DNA from: Solimonas sp. SE-A11 | GTDB lineage: Bacteria; Pseudomonadota; Gammaproteobacteria; Nevskiales; Nevskiaceae | DNA length: 64,000 nt | Assembly (NCBI RefSeq): GCF_030345715.1 | Contig: NZ_JAUASX010000001.1 | Coordinates: forward strand, 434,001-498,000 | Direction: 5' to 3' | Part shown: positions 8,522 to 17,087 of the stretch, in pieces | Layout: every line of letters begins with the position of its first letter | Position numbering within the stretch: the first letter of the stretch is position 1 | Notes under the pieces: model-generated | The model's input: the letters and a program-made list of their open reading frames with translations, nothing else | Database searches by the model: none | What the model was told of the DNA's origin: nothing | Program-made: the position numbers and the translations under genes

Positions 8522-9427
8522 TCAAGCCTCCGCGCCTGACCTCGCATAGCGCCCCGGCGGCAGGCCGACATGCCGGCTGAATGCGGTGCTGAAGGCGCTG
8601 GCGGAGCCGTAGCCTACGCGCTCGGCGAGCTCGCCGATGCCGAGCTCGCCGCGGCGCAGCAGGTCCTTGGCTACGGTCATGCGCCAGGCCAGCAGGTACT
8701 CCATCGGCGCCTGGCCGAGCGTGCGCGTGAAGCGCTCGAAGAAGGCGGAGCGTGACAGAGCGGCGACATCCGCCAGGCGCGGCACGGTCCAGCCCTGCGC
8801 GAGGTTGCCGTGCATCTGCCGCAGCGCCCGTGCCAGGCGCGGATCGGCCAGGCCGCGCAGCAGGCCGGCTGGGGCTTGCTCGCCGGAGACTTGGCGCACC
8901 GATTCGATCAGCAATATCTCCACCAGGCGCGTCAGGACCAGCTCGCGGCCGGAGCCCTGGCCGCGGGATTCCTCCCGCAGCAGACGCACCAGTGTGGACA
9001 GGCGCTCCACACCGCGCACATGGATACGCGGCGGCAGCATGGAGACCAACAGGCCCGCCTCCGGTGATTCAAAGGCGAAGTGACCGCCGAGCAGGCGCAC
9101 ATCCGGCTTGCCGCCGCGGCGGCCGTGGCGCAGCTCGCCGCCAAGCGTGGCGCTCTGCCACGGGTCCATGCGCACCGGCTTGGCGGGCTCGAAGCCTGAC
9201 ATGGTGAAGCCGCCGGTCTTGGGCAGGAGAAGGAAATCGCCGGCTTCCAGCACCAGGGGTTCCTGGCCATCCAACGCCAGACGGCAGCGGCCTTCCAGCA
9301 CCGCACAGAAGCTGGGCAGGCCGAACTCCGGGTAGCGCACGGCCCAGGCGCCGGCACCGCTGATGCCATTGGAGAACACCGCGCGTGGCTTGAGCAGGGC
9401 AATGACGTCGGACAGGGGATCACTCAT
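8522..9427 (-). CDS. AraC-family transcriptional regulator
   Basis: A 301-residue protein starting at 9427. The N-terminal half is a cupin-like sensor domain (AraC_binding/cupin_6 type, with FCAVLEGRCRLALDG and LEAGDFLLLP). The C-terminal 100 residues carry the two helix-turn-helix motifs of AraC, with WTVPRLADVAALSRSAFFERF followed by IGELAERVGYGSASAFSTAF and the GLPPGRYAR ending. It is transcribed divergently from an SDR gene whose start is 98 bases away. The usual interpretation of such pairs is that the regulator controls the neighbouring oxidoreductase. Confidence 0.92.
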   Translation of the reverse strand: MSDPLSDVIALLKPRAVFSNGISGAGAWAVRYPEFGLPSFCAVLEGRCRLALDGQEPLVLEAGDFLLLPKTGGFTMSGFEPAKPVRMDPWQSATLGGELRHGRRGGKPDVRLLGGHFAFESPEAGLLVSMLPPRIHVRGVERLSTLVRLLREESRGQGSGRELVLTRLVEILLIESVRQVSGEQAPAGLLRGLADPRLARALRQMHGNLAQGWTVPRLADVAALSRSAFFERFTRTLGQAPMEYLLAWRMTVAKDLLRRGELGIGELAERVGYGSASAFSTAFSRHVGLPPGRYARSGAEA

Positions 9428-9525
9428 GTCTGGACTTTGGATAAAAAATGATGGACTCATGATTATGGAGAGTCCTGATCATGGCGCCTATCGTGGACGC
9501 CATGCAAACCACACAGGAGTTCCCC

Positions 9526-10278
9526 ATGAAAGCCACACCCAGAGCTGTACTGATCACCGGCTGCTCGTCCGGCTATGGGCTCGAGACCGCGCGATACTTC
9601 CATGACCAGGGCTGGAAAGTGATCGCCACCATGCGCCAGCCGCGAGAAGACCTGCTGCCGCGTTCCGAGCGCCTGCGCGTCCTGGCGCTGGACGTCACGC
9701 GGCCGGAGAGCATCGCGGCCGTACTGGAGGCGAGCGGGCCGATCGACGTGCTGGTGAACAACGCCGGCATCGGCCTGTTCGGCGCCCTGGAGGCCACGCC
9801 CATGGCCACCACGCGCGAGGCGTTCGAGACCAATACCTTTGGCGTGATCGCGGTGACGCAGGCGGTGGTGCCGCAGTTCCGCAGCCGACGCTGTGGCGTG
9901 GTGATCAACGTGACTTCCAGCGCGACACTGGCGCCGATGCCGCTGGTGGCGGTGTACACCGCCAGCAAGCAGGCAATCCAGGGGTTCACGGGATCGCTCG
10001 CGCTGGAATTGGAGCCCTTCGGCGTGCGCGCCAGACTGGTGGAACCGGGCTATGCGCCCAGCACGCGATTCACCGCCAATGGACAGGAGCGCATGGCGGG
10101 GCTGATACCGGAGGCGTATATGCCGAGGGCCCAGCGCATCTTCGCGGCGCTGGACAATCCCATGGTCACGACCGAGCGTGACGTGGCGGAGGCGGTGTGG
10201 CGTGCGGCGAACGATGAAGGCGGACAACTGCGCTTCCCGGCGGGCGCGGATGCGGTGGCATTGGCGCAGGCGCGGTGA
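9526..10278 (+). CDS. Short-chain dehydrogenase/reductase (SDR)
   Basis: A 250-residue classical SDR. The ATG at 9526 has an AGGAG ribosome site; an in-frame ATG at 9481 lacks one. The cofactor motif is TGCSSGYG near residue 11, NNAG is present near 83, the catalytic Ser lies in NVTSS, and the Tyr-x-x-x-Lys motif is YTASK. It is an NAD(P)H-dependent oxidoreductase of unknown substrate, and the QPR-type loop after the second strand hints at NADPH preference. It is divergent from the AraC regulator at 8522, which probably controls it. Confidence 0.92.
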   Translation: MKATPRAVLITGCSSGYGLETARYFHDQGWKVIATMRQPREDLLPRSERLRVLALDVTRPESIAAVLEASGPIDVLVNNAGIGLFGALEATPMATTREAFETNTFGVIAVTQAVVPQFRSRRCGVVINVTSSATLAPMPLVAVYTASKQAIQGFTGSLALELEPFGVRARLVEPGYAPSTRFTANGQERMAGLIPEAYMPRAQRIFAALDNPMVTTERDVAEAVWRAANDEGGQLRFPAGADAVALAQAR

Positions 10279-11026
10279 CGGGAAGACACGGGGAATGGGT
10301 GGCAGTTTGCTGCCGAAAAAACCTGCTCCGCCGGGCCGACTCCGGAGAGATGGCGCTCGCCACGTGCCAGACCTGGCCTTGCGGCCAGCCGTTGTCTCCG
10401 CGGACGCCTCTTGCCGGCACGCCCGTTGCGCTGCGCGGGCTCCCCTGGTGGAGGGACCCGGCGGGCAGCAATACCAAGTTGTTAATGAGCACCGACAGCA
10501 GGTGTGACCCGGGACTCGTTCGCGGATGCGCTAGCAGAGCCCTACTGGGTTAGCCCGGCAATCGTTCTACTGCGGGGAAGTCTGGGAGCCGTGGAGGCAT
10601 GGGCCGGGTGGGTGAGATCGTTCCCGGTATGCGGCGGGCCTCGGTCGTTGCCTGGCAACGTGGGGCGTTGGCTCGATGGGAATAGGTTACGCCGGAGAAG
10701 GTGGAACTCATAACGGAGTTCCGTTTTTCTTCTTGGCTGGGTTGCTCGAGCGGTTCACCCTTCGACGGCTGGGTGTGAACGGCTTTCTCCAATTCATTGA
10801 TGATCTCCCTCTCATCGGCAATTGCTGCGGTATTTCCCTGGCTCCGGCACTCTCCCCGGAGAGATGCTCTGCCATGATGGCCCGCCGGCTTCCGGACAGG
10901 CTTGGCCCTCCAGCGGCGTTCGTCCACGGAGGGTGACCAAGAGCTTGGCCTTTGCCCCGACCGATACCCTTGACCTCAAGTGGACTTGAAGTTGCACAGT
11001 AGGCCCTGCCCGAGAAGGGCGAGCCG
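10279..11026. other. Intergenic region, no convincing gene
   Basis: Nearly 750 bases lie between the SDR and the MFS gene. Open frames exist on both strands (for example minus 10550-10927) but are compositionally odd, overlap one another and show no domain, so I treat the stretch as non-coding or decayed sequence. Confidence 0.5.
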
Positions 11027-12475
11027 ATGGAGCACCGCATGCAAGCCGCGCCGAAGACCGATACTGATACTGCCCCGAGCGGCCCGGCAGAGACGCGGGC
11101 GGTGCGTTGGGCGCTGGTGGGACTGTCGCTTTCGGTGCTGCTGTCGTCGCTGGGCACCAGCAGCGCCAACGTGGCCCTGCCGACGCTGGCGCAGGTGTTC
11201 TCGGCGTCCTTCCAGCAGGTGCAGTGGATCGTGCTGGCCTACCTGTTGGCGATCACCACGCTGGTGGTCGGGGTGGGGCGGCTGGGGGACGTGGCGGGGC
11301 GGCGGCGCCTACTGGTGGCCGGCATCGCGCTGTTCACGGCGGCGTCTGTGTTGTGTGGGCTGGCGCCGACGCTGTGGATGCTGATCGGTGCGCGAGCGGT
11401 GCAGGGCCTGGGGGCGGCAGTGATGATGTCGCTGACGATGGCCTTCGTCGGCGAGACCGTGCCCCGTGAGCGCAGCGGCAGTGCGATGGGCCTGCTGGGC
11501 ACCATGTCTGCCGTGGGCACGGCGCTGGGGCCGTCGCTGGGCGGGCTGCTGATCTCGGAGGTGGGCTGGCGGGCGATCTTCTTCATCAACCTGCCGCTGG
11601 GGCTGCTGGCCTTCGGCCTCTGCCGGCGATACCTGCCGGATGTACCGCGGACTGCGCCGGGTGCGGCTGGACGCTTCGATGTGACGGGCACGGTGCTGCT
11701 GGCGCTGACGCTGGCGGCGTATGCGCTGGCGATGACGCTGGGGCGGGGGAGCCTGGGAGTGCTCAACCTGGGGCTGCTGCTGGCGGCGGCGATGGGCCTG
11801 GTGCTGTTGCTGCGCGTGGAGGTCCGGGCTGCCACGCCGCTGCTGCGGCTGGCGATGTTCCGGGAGCCGGTGTTGCGGGCGGGCCTGGCCACCGGCGTGC
11901 TGGTGACCACGGTGATGATGGCGACGCTGGTGGTAGGGCCGTTCTACCTGTCGCGGGCGCTGGGGCTGGATGCGGCGGTGGTGGGGCTGGTAATGGCGGC
12001 AGGGCCGCTGATCGCGGCGGTGGTGGGCCTGCCCGGCGGGCAGAGCGTGGACCGCCATGGCGCGCAGCGCATCACGGTGGGCGGGCTGATGGGCATGGTG
12101 GTGGGTTGCGCGGCGCTGTCGCGGGTGCCGGTGTCGCTGGGCATACCCGGCTACGTGATCCCCCTGGTGATCCTCACGGCGGGCTATGCGCTGTTCCAGG
12201 TGGCCAACAACACCGCGGTAATGGCGGGCGTGGCGGCGGACCAGCGCGGGCTGGTGTCCGGCATGATCGGCCTTTCACGCAACCTGGGATTGGTCACGGG
12301 TGCGGCCGTGCTGGGCGCCGTGTTTGCGGCGGCAGCGGGCGCGGCGGATATCCACGCGGCCAGCCCGGATGCGGTGGCACACGGTATGCGGGTGACGTTT
12401 GGCGTGGCGGCGCTGCTGATCCTGCTGGCAGCAGGGATCGCGGTGGGGGTTGGGCACGCACGGCGCGGCGCGTAG
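11027..12475 (+). CDS. MFS transporter, DHA2 (EmrB/QacA-type) drug efflux
   Basis: A 482-residue integral membrane protein with about 14 predicted spans, the DHA2 topology. Diagnostic motifs are WIVLAYLLAITTLVVGVGRLGDVAGRRR (motif A), the helix RAVQGLGAAVMMSLTMAFV (motif B), and the antiporter motif C GTALGPSLGGLL. An ATG at 11039 is an alternative start. Family members export drugs, dyes or metabolites by proton antiport across the inner membrane. No HlyD-type adaptor or regulator adjoins it, so it probably works alone. Confidence 0.88.
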   Translation: MEHRMQAAPKTDTDTAPSGPAETRAVRWALVGLSLSVLLSSLGTSSANVALPTLAQVFSASFQQVQWIVLAYLLAITTLVVGVGRLGDVAGRRRLLVAGIALFTAASVLCGLAPTLWMLIGARAVQGLGAAVMMSLTMAFVGETVPRERSGSAMGLLGTMSAVGTALGPSLGGLLISEVGWRAIFFINLPLGLLAFGLCRRYLPDVPRTAPGAAGRFDVTGTVLLALTLAAYALAMTLGRGSLGVLNLGLLLAAAMGLVLLLRVEVRAATPLLRLAMFREPVLRAGLATGVLVTTVMMATLVVGPFYLSRALGLDAAVVGLVMAAGPLIAAVVGLPGGQSVDRHGAQRITVGGLMGMVVGCAALSRVPVSLGIPGYVIPLVILTAGYALFQVANNTAVMAGVAADQRGLVSGMIGLSRNLGLVTGAAVLGAVFAAAAGAADIHAASPDAVAHGMRVTFGVAALLILLAAGIAVGVGHARRGA

Positions 12476-12541
12476 CCTGGCGTGATCGGGCGCTTGCCCG
12501 ACCACGCCAGCCCTTGCTGCGCTGCCGCTGGGGCGAGCGCC

Positions 12542-12988
12542 TTATGCGTCCGGAATCTCGGGGTCTACCAGCTGCGCGAGCTGGGCCAGCGACTCCTGCC
12601 AGCCGAGGTAGCAGCCCTCTTCCGGGATCACGTCCGGCACGCCGGCCTGGGTGATGCTGATGTCCGTACCGCAGGAAACCTGCTTGAGGACGATGGTCAC
12701 GGTCATCTGGCCGGGGAGGTTGGCGTCCTCGAACTGGTCGGTGTGGACGATGCGCTCGTTGGGCACCAGCTCGGTGTATTCGGCGCGGAAGAAGTGGGCA
12801 CCGCCGGTGGTGAAGTTGGTGAAGGACATGCGGTAGCCGCCACCCACCTTCGCCGAGAACTCATGGATCCTGGCGGTAAAACCATTGGGCGGCAGCCACT
12901 TGCAGAGGGCGTCGGCGTCGGTGAAGGCGCGGTAGACGCGCTCCGGCGGGGCCTTTAGGACGCGGTGGAGGCGGATGGTGCTGGGCAT
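12542..12988 (-). CDS. SRPBCC/AHSA1-domain protein
   Basis: The start at 12988 gives 148 residues that match the START-like AHSA1 family: an opening TIRLHRVLKAPPERVYRAFTD strand-helix, then DALCKWLPPNGF and a final long helix (EGCYLGWQESLAQLAQLVDPEIPDA). The fold is a deep hydrophobic cavity; members bind small hydrophobic ligands or act as co-chaperone-like proteins. The upstream extension of the open frame (to 13027) looks untranslated. It stands alone between convergent and divergent neighbours. Confidence 0.85.
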   Translation of the reverse strand: MPSTIRLHRVLKAPPERVYRAFTDADALCKWLPPNGFTARIHEFSAKVGGGYRMSFTNFTTGGAHFFRAEYTELVPNERIVHTDQFEDANLPGQMTVTIVLKQVSCGTDISITQAGVPDVIPEEGCYLGWQESLAQLAQLVDPEIPDA

Positions 12989-13112
12989 GGTGGGGCTCCT
13001 GATTCTGGGGAAAGCCGTGGGAGGCATCTACACGTCGAACGGGCAGGGCGGATTTCGACAGGGGGCGATGATTTTTCTGCACGGCCCCCTCAGTGCCGAC
13101 CTCCACCCTCGG

Positions 13113-13484
13113 TCAGCGGCCTGGTCCAGCGGCCCCTTCGGCCTCTGCGTACCACTGCGCATAGGGTGAGTTCCGGGCCAGGTGGCGGTTGTAGTCCTGG
13201 GCGCCATCCTGCCACCAGACCGGGCCCCTTTCACCCAGCGCGACCTTGGCGGCGTGGACCCGGGCGCGGGCTTGCTTCAGCGATGCCTGGGCGCCGGACT
13301 GGAGGGCCTGCCTGACGGCGCGGCGGGCGGACATGAGCTCATGCTGGATCTCCTGCCGGCGCGTGGCCCCGAGCCCGGGATTGGACGTGCGCCACAGGCG
13401 CCCGCGCACGACGATGTAGCGCCCGTCCGGTGTGTGCAGCGGAGCGAGCCTGGGGTGCCGTGCGGGAGTGCGTGGGGCGGCCAT
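13113..13484 (-). CDS. Conserved hypothetical protein (PDGRYIVVRGRLWR motif)
   Basis: A 123-residue basic protein with HPRLAPLHTPDGRYIVVRGRLWRTSNPGL at its N-terminus, a helical middle (ELMSARRAVRQAL; AARVHAAKVALGE-like) and a conserved-looking end GERGPVWWQDGAQDYNRHLARN. I recall this arrangement in unannotated proteins from many Proteobacteria, but no function is known to me. No signal peptide or membrane segment is seen. Confidence 0.65.
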   Translation of the reverse strand: MAAPRTPARHPRLAPLHTPDGRYIVVRGRLWRTSNPGLGATRRQEIQHELMSARRAVRQALQSGAQASLKQARARVHAAKVALGERGPVWWQDGAQDYNRHLARNSPYAQWYAEAEGAAGPGR

Positions 13485-13606
13485 GCCCCTTGGGACCGCG
13501 GCGTGGCACGGCAGGTTTCAGTGTTGCGGCGATGCGAGCGGTGGCTGGGCAGGGCATGGCCTGATGCTCCGGCCTTGCGATGCCGCGTCTGCCCGGGGGC
13601 ATGCCG

Positions 13607-14470
13607 TCAGATGGCGCAGCCGGTCGAGCGCAGGGCGCGGCGCAGGTTGGTGTAGTCGCGCGTCTGCGACAGGGCCAGCGGCGGCGTGCTCTCCGCCACG
13701 CGGCCCATCTCGATCAGCGCCCATTGCAGGGCGCGCGGCAGGTTGTGCTCGGGCTGGGCCTGCAGCAGCGTCTGCAGGGGCTTCTGCAGGGACTCGACTT
13801 CTGTCCGATCACCGGACAGAGCGGCGTCGTGAAGCTTGCGAACCATGCGCGGGACGAGGTTGGCGGTGGTGGAGACACCGCCGGCGAAGCCTTCCAGCAC
13901 GAAGGGTGCGGCGGCGATGTCACTGCCCGCATACAGCGCGAAGCCTACCGGCAGGTGCAGCGCCAGCAGCGCGCGCGCTCGGGCAAGGTCCGTGGCGCCG
14001 TCGACGAAACCGCTGACGCCGTCGATACGCGCCAGCGCGTCCACCACAGTGGGCGCGATGCGCTCATTGGAGCGCAGCAGCAAGGGCTGCTTCACGGCCC
14101 GGGCAACAGTCTCCACGTCATGCAGCAACTTGTCCCGCGACGGAAAGGCCGAGATGGGCAGCGTGAGCAGCACGGCATCCACACCGGCCTCGTCCGCGAC
14201 CTGCGCGAATTCCAGCGAGATCTCGAGCCGGTTCGCGCTCAGGCCGGCGATGACGGCGATGCGTCCGTCGGCCTGCCAGACCACGCGGCGCCACAGCTCC
14301 AGGCGCTCCTCGGCGTCCAGCTCCAGGGCGGCGTCGAGCGTGTCGCCCACCAGCAGCGCGGCACTGCCTTCCACCACGTGCCAGTCCACCAGGGCTTCCA
14401 GGCTTTCCATCTTGATGGTGCCGTTGGACTCGGCGGGGGATACCAGCTCGACGATGCTGCCCTTGATCAT
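13607..14470 (-). CDS. DapA-fold (DHDPS/NAL family) protein lacking catalytic residues
   Basis: The start at 14470 gives 287 residues, the normal length for a dihydrodipicolinate-synthase-family TIM barrel. The opening IKGSIVELVSPAESNGTIKMESLEALVDWHVVEGSAALLVGD aligns with DapA. Key residues do not. The Thr-Thr of the GTTGE loop reads GDTLD, the active-site Tyr of the YNxPxR strand is replaced (LLLRSNERI), and the Schiff-base Lys of the GIKEATGD strand is replaced by Val (SGFVDGATD). It therefore should not form the pyruvate Schiff base. It may be a pseudoenzyme or may carry out different chemistry. The longer open frame upstream (to 15148) is probably not translated. Confidence 0.8.
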   Translation of the reverse strand: MIKGSIVELVSPAESNGTIKMESLEALVDWHVVEGSAALLVGDTLDAALELDAEERLELWRRVVWQADGRIAVIAGLSANRLEISLEFAQVADEAGVDAVLLTLPISAFPSRDKLLHDVETVARAVKQPLLLRSNERIAPTVVDALARIDGVSGFVDGATDLARARALLALHLPVGFALYAGSDIAAAPFVLEGFAGGVSTTANLVPRMVRKLHDAALSGDRTEVESLQKPLQTLLQAQPEHNLPRALQWALIEMGRVAESTPPLALSQTRDYTNLRRALRSTGCAI

Positions 14471-14617
14471 GTGCAGGTTCCTGGCGGGAGCGATGCGGGC
14501 CAGTATAGGCAGCCCAAAAGCCCTCATGCGTTTTGCACAAAAAGGGTGCGAAACGGGCCTCGGCAGGGGCGCGGTGGAGTACCTTATCCGCACTCTTGAA
14601 GCGTGAGAGCAGGGCCG

Positions 14618-15010
14618 ATGGCGAGCACCCGGAAGACCAAGCGGAATGTCGTGCTGATGTACGGCGAGCCGGACCGCTTCTCGCCGTTGCTGGATGGCGA
14701 GCCGGAAGCGGCCGCCGCGCCGGTCACGGTGAAGACCAAGGTATGGCGCTGGAAGCAGGGCGCGGCCTGGCACTTTGCCACCGTGCCCAAGGCGCAATCG
14801 GCGCAAATCCGCAGCAAGGTCACCGGCGCCAAGCGTGGCTGGGGATCGGTGCCCCTGCGGATCCGAGTGGGTGAGACAGAGTGGGAGACGTCGCTCTTTC
14901 CCGAGGGCAAGGCGGGCACCTACCTGTTTGCGATCAAGGCGAGTGTCCGCAAGGCGGAAGGGATCGAAGAGGGGAACACGATCACCGCGCAGGTGTTTCT
15001 CCGCACATGA
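14618..15010 (+). CDS. DUF1905 domain protein
   Basis: A 130-residue basic protein. The core from about residue 35 (TKVWRWKQGAAWHFATVPK ... SAQIRSK) through RGWGSVPLRIRVGETEWETSLFPEGKAGTYLFAIKASVRKAEGIEEGN is the DUF1905 barrel, ending in the usual GD/GN-x-I-x-A-x-V strand. Members are small beta-barrel proteins of unknown function, sometimes fused to YdeI-like domains. It starts at 14618, divergent from the DapA-like gene, with which it may share a promoter region. Confidence 0.8.
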   Translation: MASTRKTKRNVVLMYGEPDRFSPLLDGEPEAAAAPVTVKTKVWRWKQGAAWHFATVPKAQSAQIRSKVTGAKRGWGSVPLRIRVGETEWETSLFPEGKAGTYLFAIKASVRKAEGIEEGNTITAQVFLRT

Positions 15011-15209
15011 GCCTGCCCCGCTGCGCAGATGGTGCCGACGATGACGATGCGCATGGGGCGGGGATGCATGCCACAGGAGCCAGGAATTCCAACCCGGCCC
15101 TGTTCCGGCTCCACCCGCCTCTGCCGCTCCGCCGGGCTCGCCGGCCAAGGATCGGGCCAGCCGGGGCGGCTACAGTGGGGGTCAACCTTCTCCGATCTGA
15201 AGCCTGCCC

Positions 15210-16070
15210 ATGACCACCCAGACCAAGACCCGCAAGAAAGCCGCCAAGCCCGCCGCGAAGGCCAAGGCCCCCAAGGTCCCCGCCGCCCGGAGTGTCGCGA
15301 AGCCTGCGGCTCCCAAGACCGTGACCGTGGACGGCAAGGAGCGCTACCACGAGCCCGCGCCCCAGGGGATCGACCTTGAGTCCTTCCGCCAGGTGGTGAG
15401 CAGCCGCCGCTCGGTCCGCAAGTTCACCGACAAGCCGATCCCCCAGGCCGTGCTGGACGACTGCCTGGACATGGCGCTGCTCGCGCCCTGCTCCTCAGGC
15501 CTCCAGCCCTGGGAGTTCTACGTGGTGAAGTCCGCCGACAAGAAGGCGCGGCTGGTGAAGGCCTGCATGAGCCAGCTCGCCGCCAAGACCGCCGCGGAGC
15601 TGATCGTCTGCGTGGCGCGCACGGACCGCGTGCAGGAGTTCTCCCGCAAGATGCTGCGCGAGTGGCCGATGCCGGACGTGCCGGTGCTGGTGAAGCGTTA
15701 CTACCAGCTGATCCCCTACAACTACGCGCCGGGTCCGCTGAACAGCTTTGCCATGGTGAAGAAGGCCGCCACCGCCGCGGGCGGCCTGCTGGCCGCCGTG
15801 CCTCGCGGGCCCTACACCGGCGCGGAGGTGAAGCTATGGGCCGCCAAGAGCACGGCACTGGCCTGCGAGAACCTGGTGCTGGCGCTACGCGCGCACGGCT
15901 ACGACAGCTGCATGATGGAAGGCTTCGACGAGGTGCGCGTGCGCAAGCTGCTGAAGCTGAATGATGCGGCGTTCCCCATCATGGTGGTGGGGGCGGGTGA
16001 GCGTGCGGCGGACGGGGTGTTCTGGCCGCAGCTGCGGTTTGAGCGCAAACTGTTCGTGCATGAGGTGTAG
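15210..16070 (+). CDS. Nitroreductase-family flavoprotein
   Basis: A 286-residue protein with a Lys/Ala/Pro-rich N-terminal tail of about 45 residues followed by a nitroreductase domain. FMN-binding signatures are SSRRSVRKFTDKPI near residue 70 and LLAPCSSGLQPWEFYVV. The C-terminal dimer arm has ALACENLVLALRAHGYDSCMMEGFDEVRVRKLL and FPIMVVGAGER. Members reduce nitro groups, quinones or enones with NAD(P)H. The last 343 bases of this gene recur nearly unchanged at 26028-26370, and the last 276 bases at 27189-27464, flanking the lasso-peptide cluster. Confidence 0.9.
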   Translation: MTTQTKTRKKAAKPAAKAKAPKVPAARSVAKPAAPKTVTVDGKERYHEPAPQGIDLESFRQVVSSRRSVRKFTDKPIPQAVLDDCLDMALLAPCSSGLQPWEFYVVKSADKKARLVKACMSQLAAKTAAELIVCVARTDRVQEFSRKMLREWPMPDVPVLVKRYYQLIPYNYAPGPLNSFAMVKKAATAAGGLLAAVPRGPYTGAEVKLWAAKSTALACENLVLALRAHGYDSCMMEGFDEVRVRKLLKLNDAAFPIMVVGAGERAADGVFWPQLRFERKLFVHEV

Positions 16071-16105
16071 ATGCATGCGCCGGGGCGGGAGAGGAGGCTG
16101 AGCCC

Positions 16106-16234
16106 ATGACGCGGGGCTGGCTGGATGCGCGCCCGGCCATCTTCGAGCGGGCGCTGAAAGGTGTTCGTGGTCGCACCGCGCCCGCGCCCGGCCTGCCCGC
16201 GCGGCTGCTGAAAAAGGGCGCGCGCCGGGGCTAG
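16106..16234 (+). CDS. Possible 42-residue basic protein
   Basis: A GAGGAGG sequence eight bases before an ATG opens a 42-codon frame (TRGWLDARPAIFERALKGVRG, then Arg/Pro-rich). It ends four bases into the convergent sulfotransferase gene. No family is recognised; the ribosome site is the only support. Confidence 0.25.
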   Translation: MTRGWLDARPAIFERALKGVRGRTAPAPGLPARLLKKGARRG

Positions 16235-17085
16235 ACGGGCTCGCCGGCCGCATCGAGGTACCCGTAGCGGTACATCACGGCGGAATGGTCCTTGACCAAC
16301 CGCTGCACCTGCTCTTGCGTGAGCCTGTCGCGCCAGCCGCCAGCGCGGCCCTGGCGGAAGAAGCGCTCGGTGTGCCGCGGCCGCTCGCGAAAGCCCTTTT
16401 CCGACTCCTGGCGCGCCAGCTCGCCAAACGCGCTGAAGCGGATCGCCTTGGCCACGCGTGCTGGATCGTCCGGCAGGCCCAGGAAACGGGCCGCCCCGGA
16501 AAAGGTTTCCTGCGCCCGATCCAGCATGTCCTCGTAGCGGATCACGTGCAGGTTCAGGCCCGACGCATCGGCCCAGCTTTCCACGTGGCCGGACCAGCTC
16601 AGCAAGCGCTGGCGCACCTGCGGCGGCAGGCTCTTGCGCGAGCGGCACAGGGCCATGTCCGGCTGGCCCATCTGCTCGATCGCCTGGTCGATGCTGCAAT
16701 GCCAGTGATTGGCGGCGGAGGGCGCCACGTCCAGCGGGTTGCGCACGATGTACAGGGCGCCCAGCGTGGCCTCGCGGCTTACCAGCGGCTCGCCCGCCGG
16801 AGTGAGGGTGTAGGCATCGTGAATCTTGTGGTACCCGATCTCCGGCTCCCGCAAGCTCCAGCGGTAGACCACCGGCCGCAGGCGCTCGACCTCGTCCGGC
16901 GTGAGCTCGGCCGTGTCGAAACCCAGCACCTCGTCAAGCCAGCCCCGGGCACTGGCGATGCTGCCGGTGGACAGCTCATTGATGTCCACCGGCGTTTCGC
17001 CATCGGCCTTGAGGTTGCGCAGGAAGGTGCGGAACCAGGTGTTGCCGGACTTGGGGTAGGACGCCAGCCAGTAGATGCCGCCCAT
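16231..17085 (-). CDS. Sulfotransferase, lasso-cluster tailoring candidate
   Basis: A 284-residue PAPS-dependent sulfotransferase. The 5'-phosphosulfate loop is Y10-P-K-S-G-N-T-W17, and the 3'-phosphate-binding motif carries Arg115 and Ser123 (IVRNPLDVAPS). The family normally transfers sulfate from PAPS to a hydroxyl or amine. It is the last gene of the minus-strand run that begins with the two precursor genes, and starts two bases after the kinase gene stop, so it is co-transcribed and translationally linked. The inferred substrate is the lasso peptide: a Tyr, Ser or Thr hydroxyl. Core 2 has no Tyr, so Tyr-only sulfation would restrict it to core 1. Confidence 0.85.
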   Translation of the reverse strand: MGGIYWLASYPKSGNTWFRTFLRNLKADGETPVDINELSTGSIASARGWLDEVLGFDTAELTPDEVERLRPVVYRWSLREPEIGYHKIHDAYTLTPAGEPLVSREATLGALYIVRNPLDVAPSAANHWHCSIDQAIEQMGQPDMALCRSRKSLPPQVRQRLLSWSGHVESWADASGLNLHVIRYEDMLDRAQETFSGAARFLGLPDDPARVAKAIRFSAFGELARQESEKGFRERPRHTERFFRQGRAGGWRDRLTQEQVQRLVKDHSAVMYRYGYLDAAGEPV

Positions 17086-17087
17086 CG

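Noticed and set aside
10550-11169. Minus-strand frames between the SDR and MFS genes
   Set aside because: Overlapping frames with low-complexity, Arg/Ser-rich sequences, no domains and no ribosome sites.
14471-15148. N-terminal extension of the DapA-like protein
   Set aside because: The frame stays open upstream, but the DapA similarity starts at the ATG at 14470 and the extension overlaps the DUF1905 gene.
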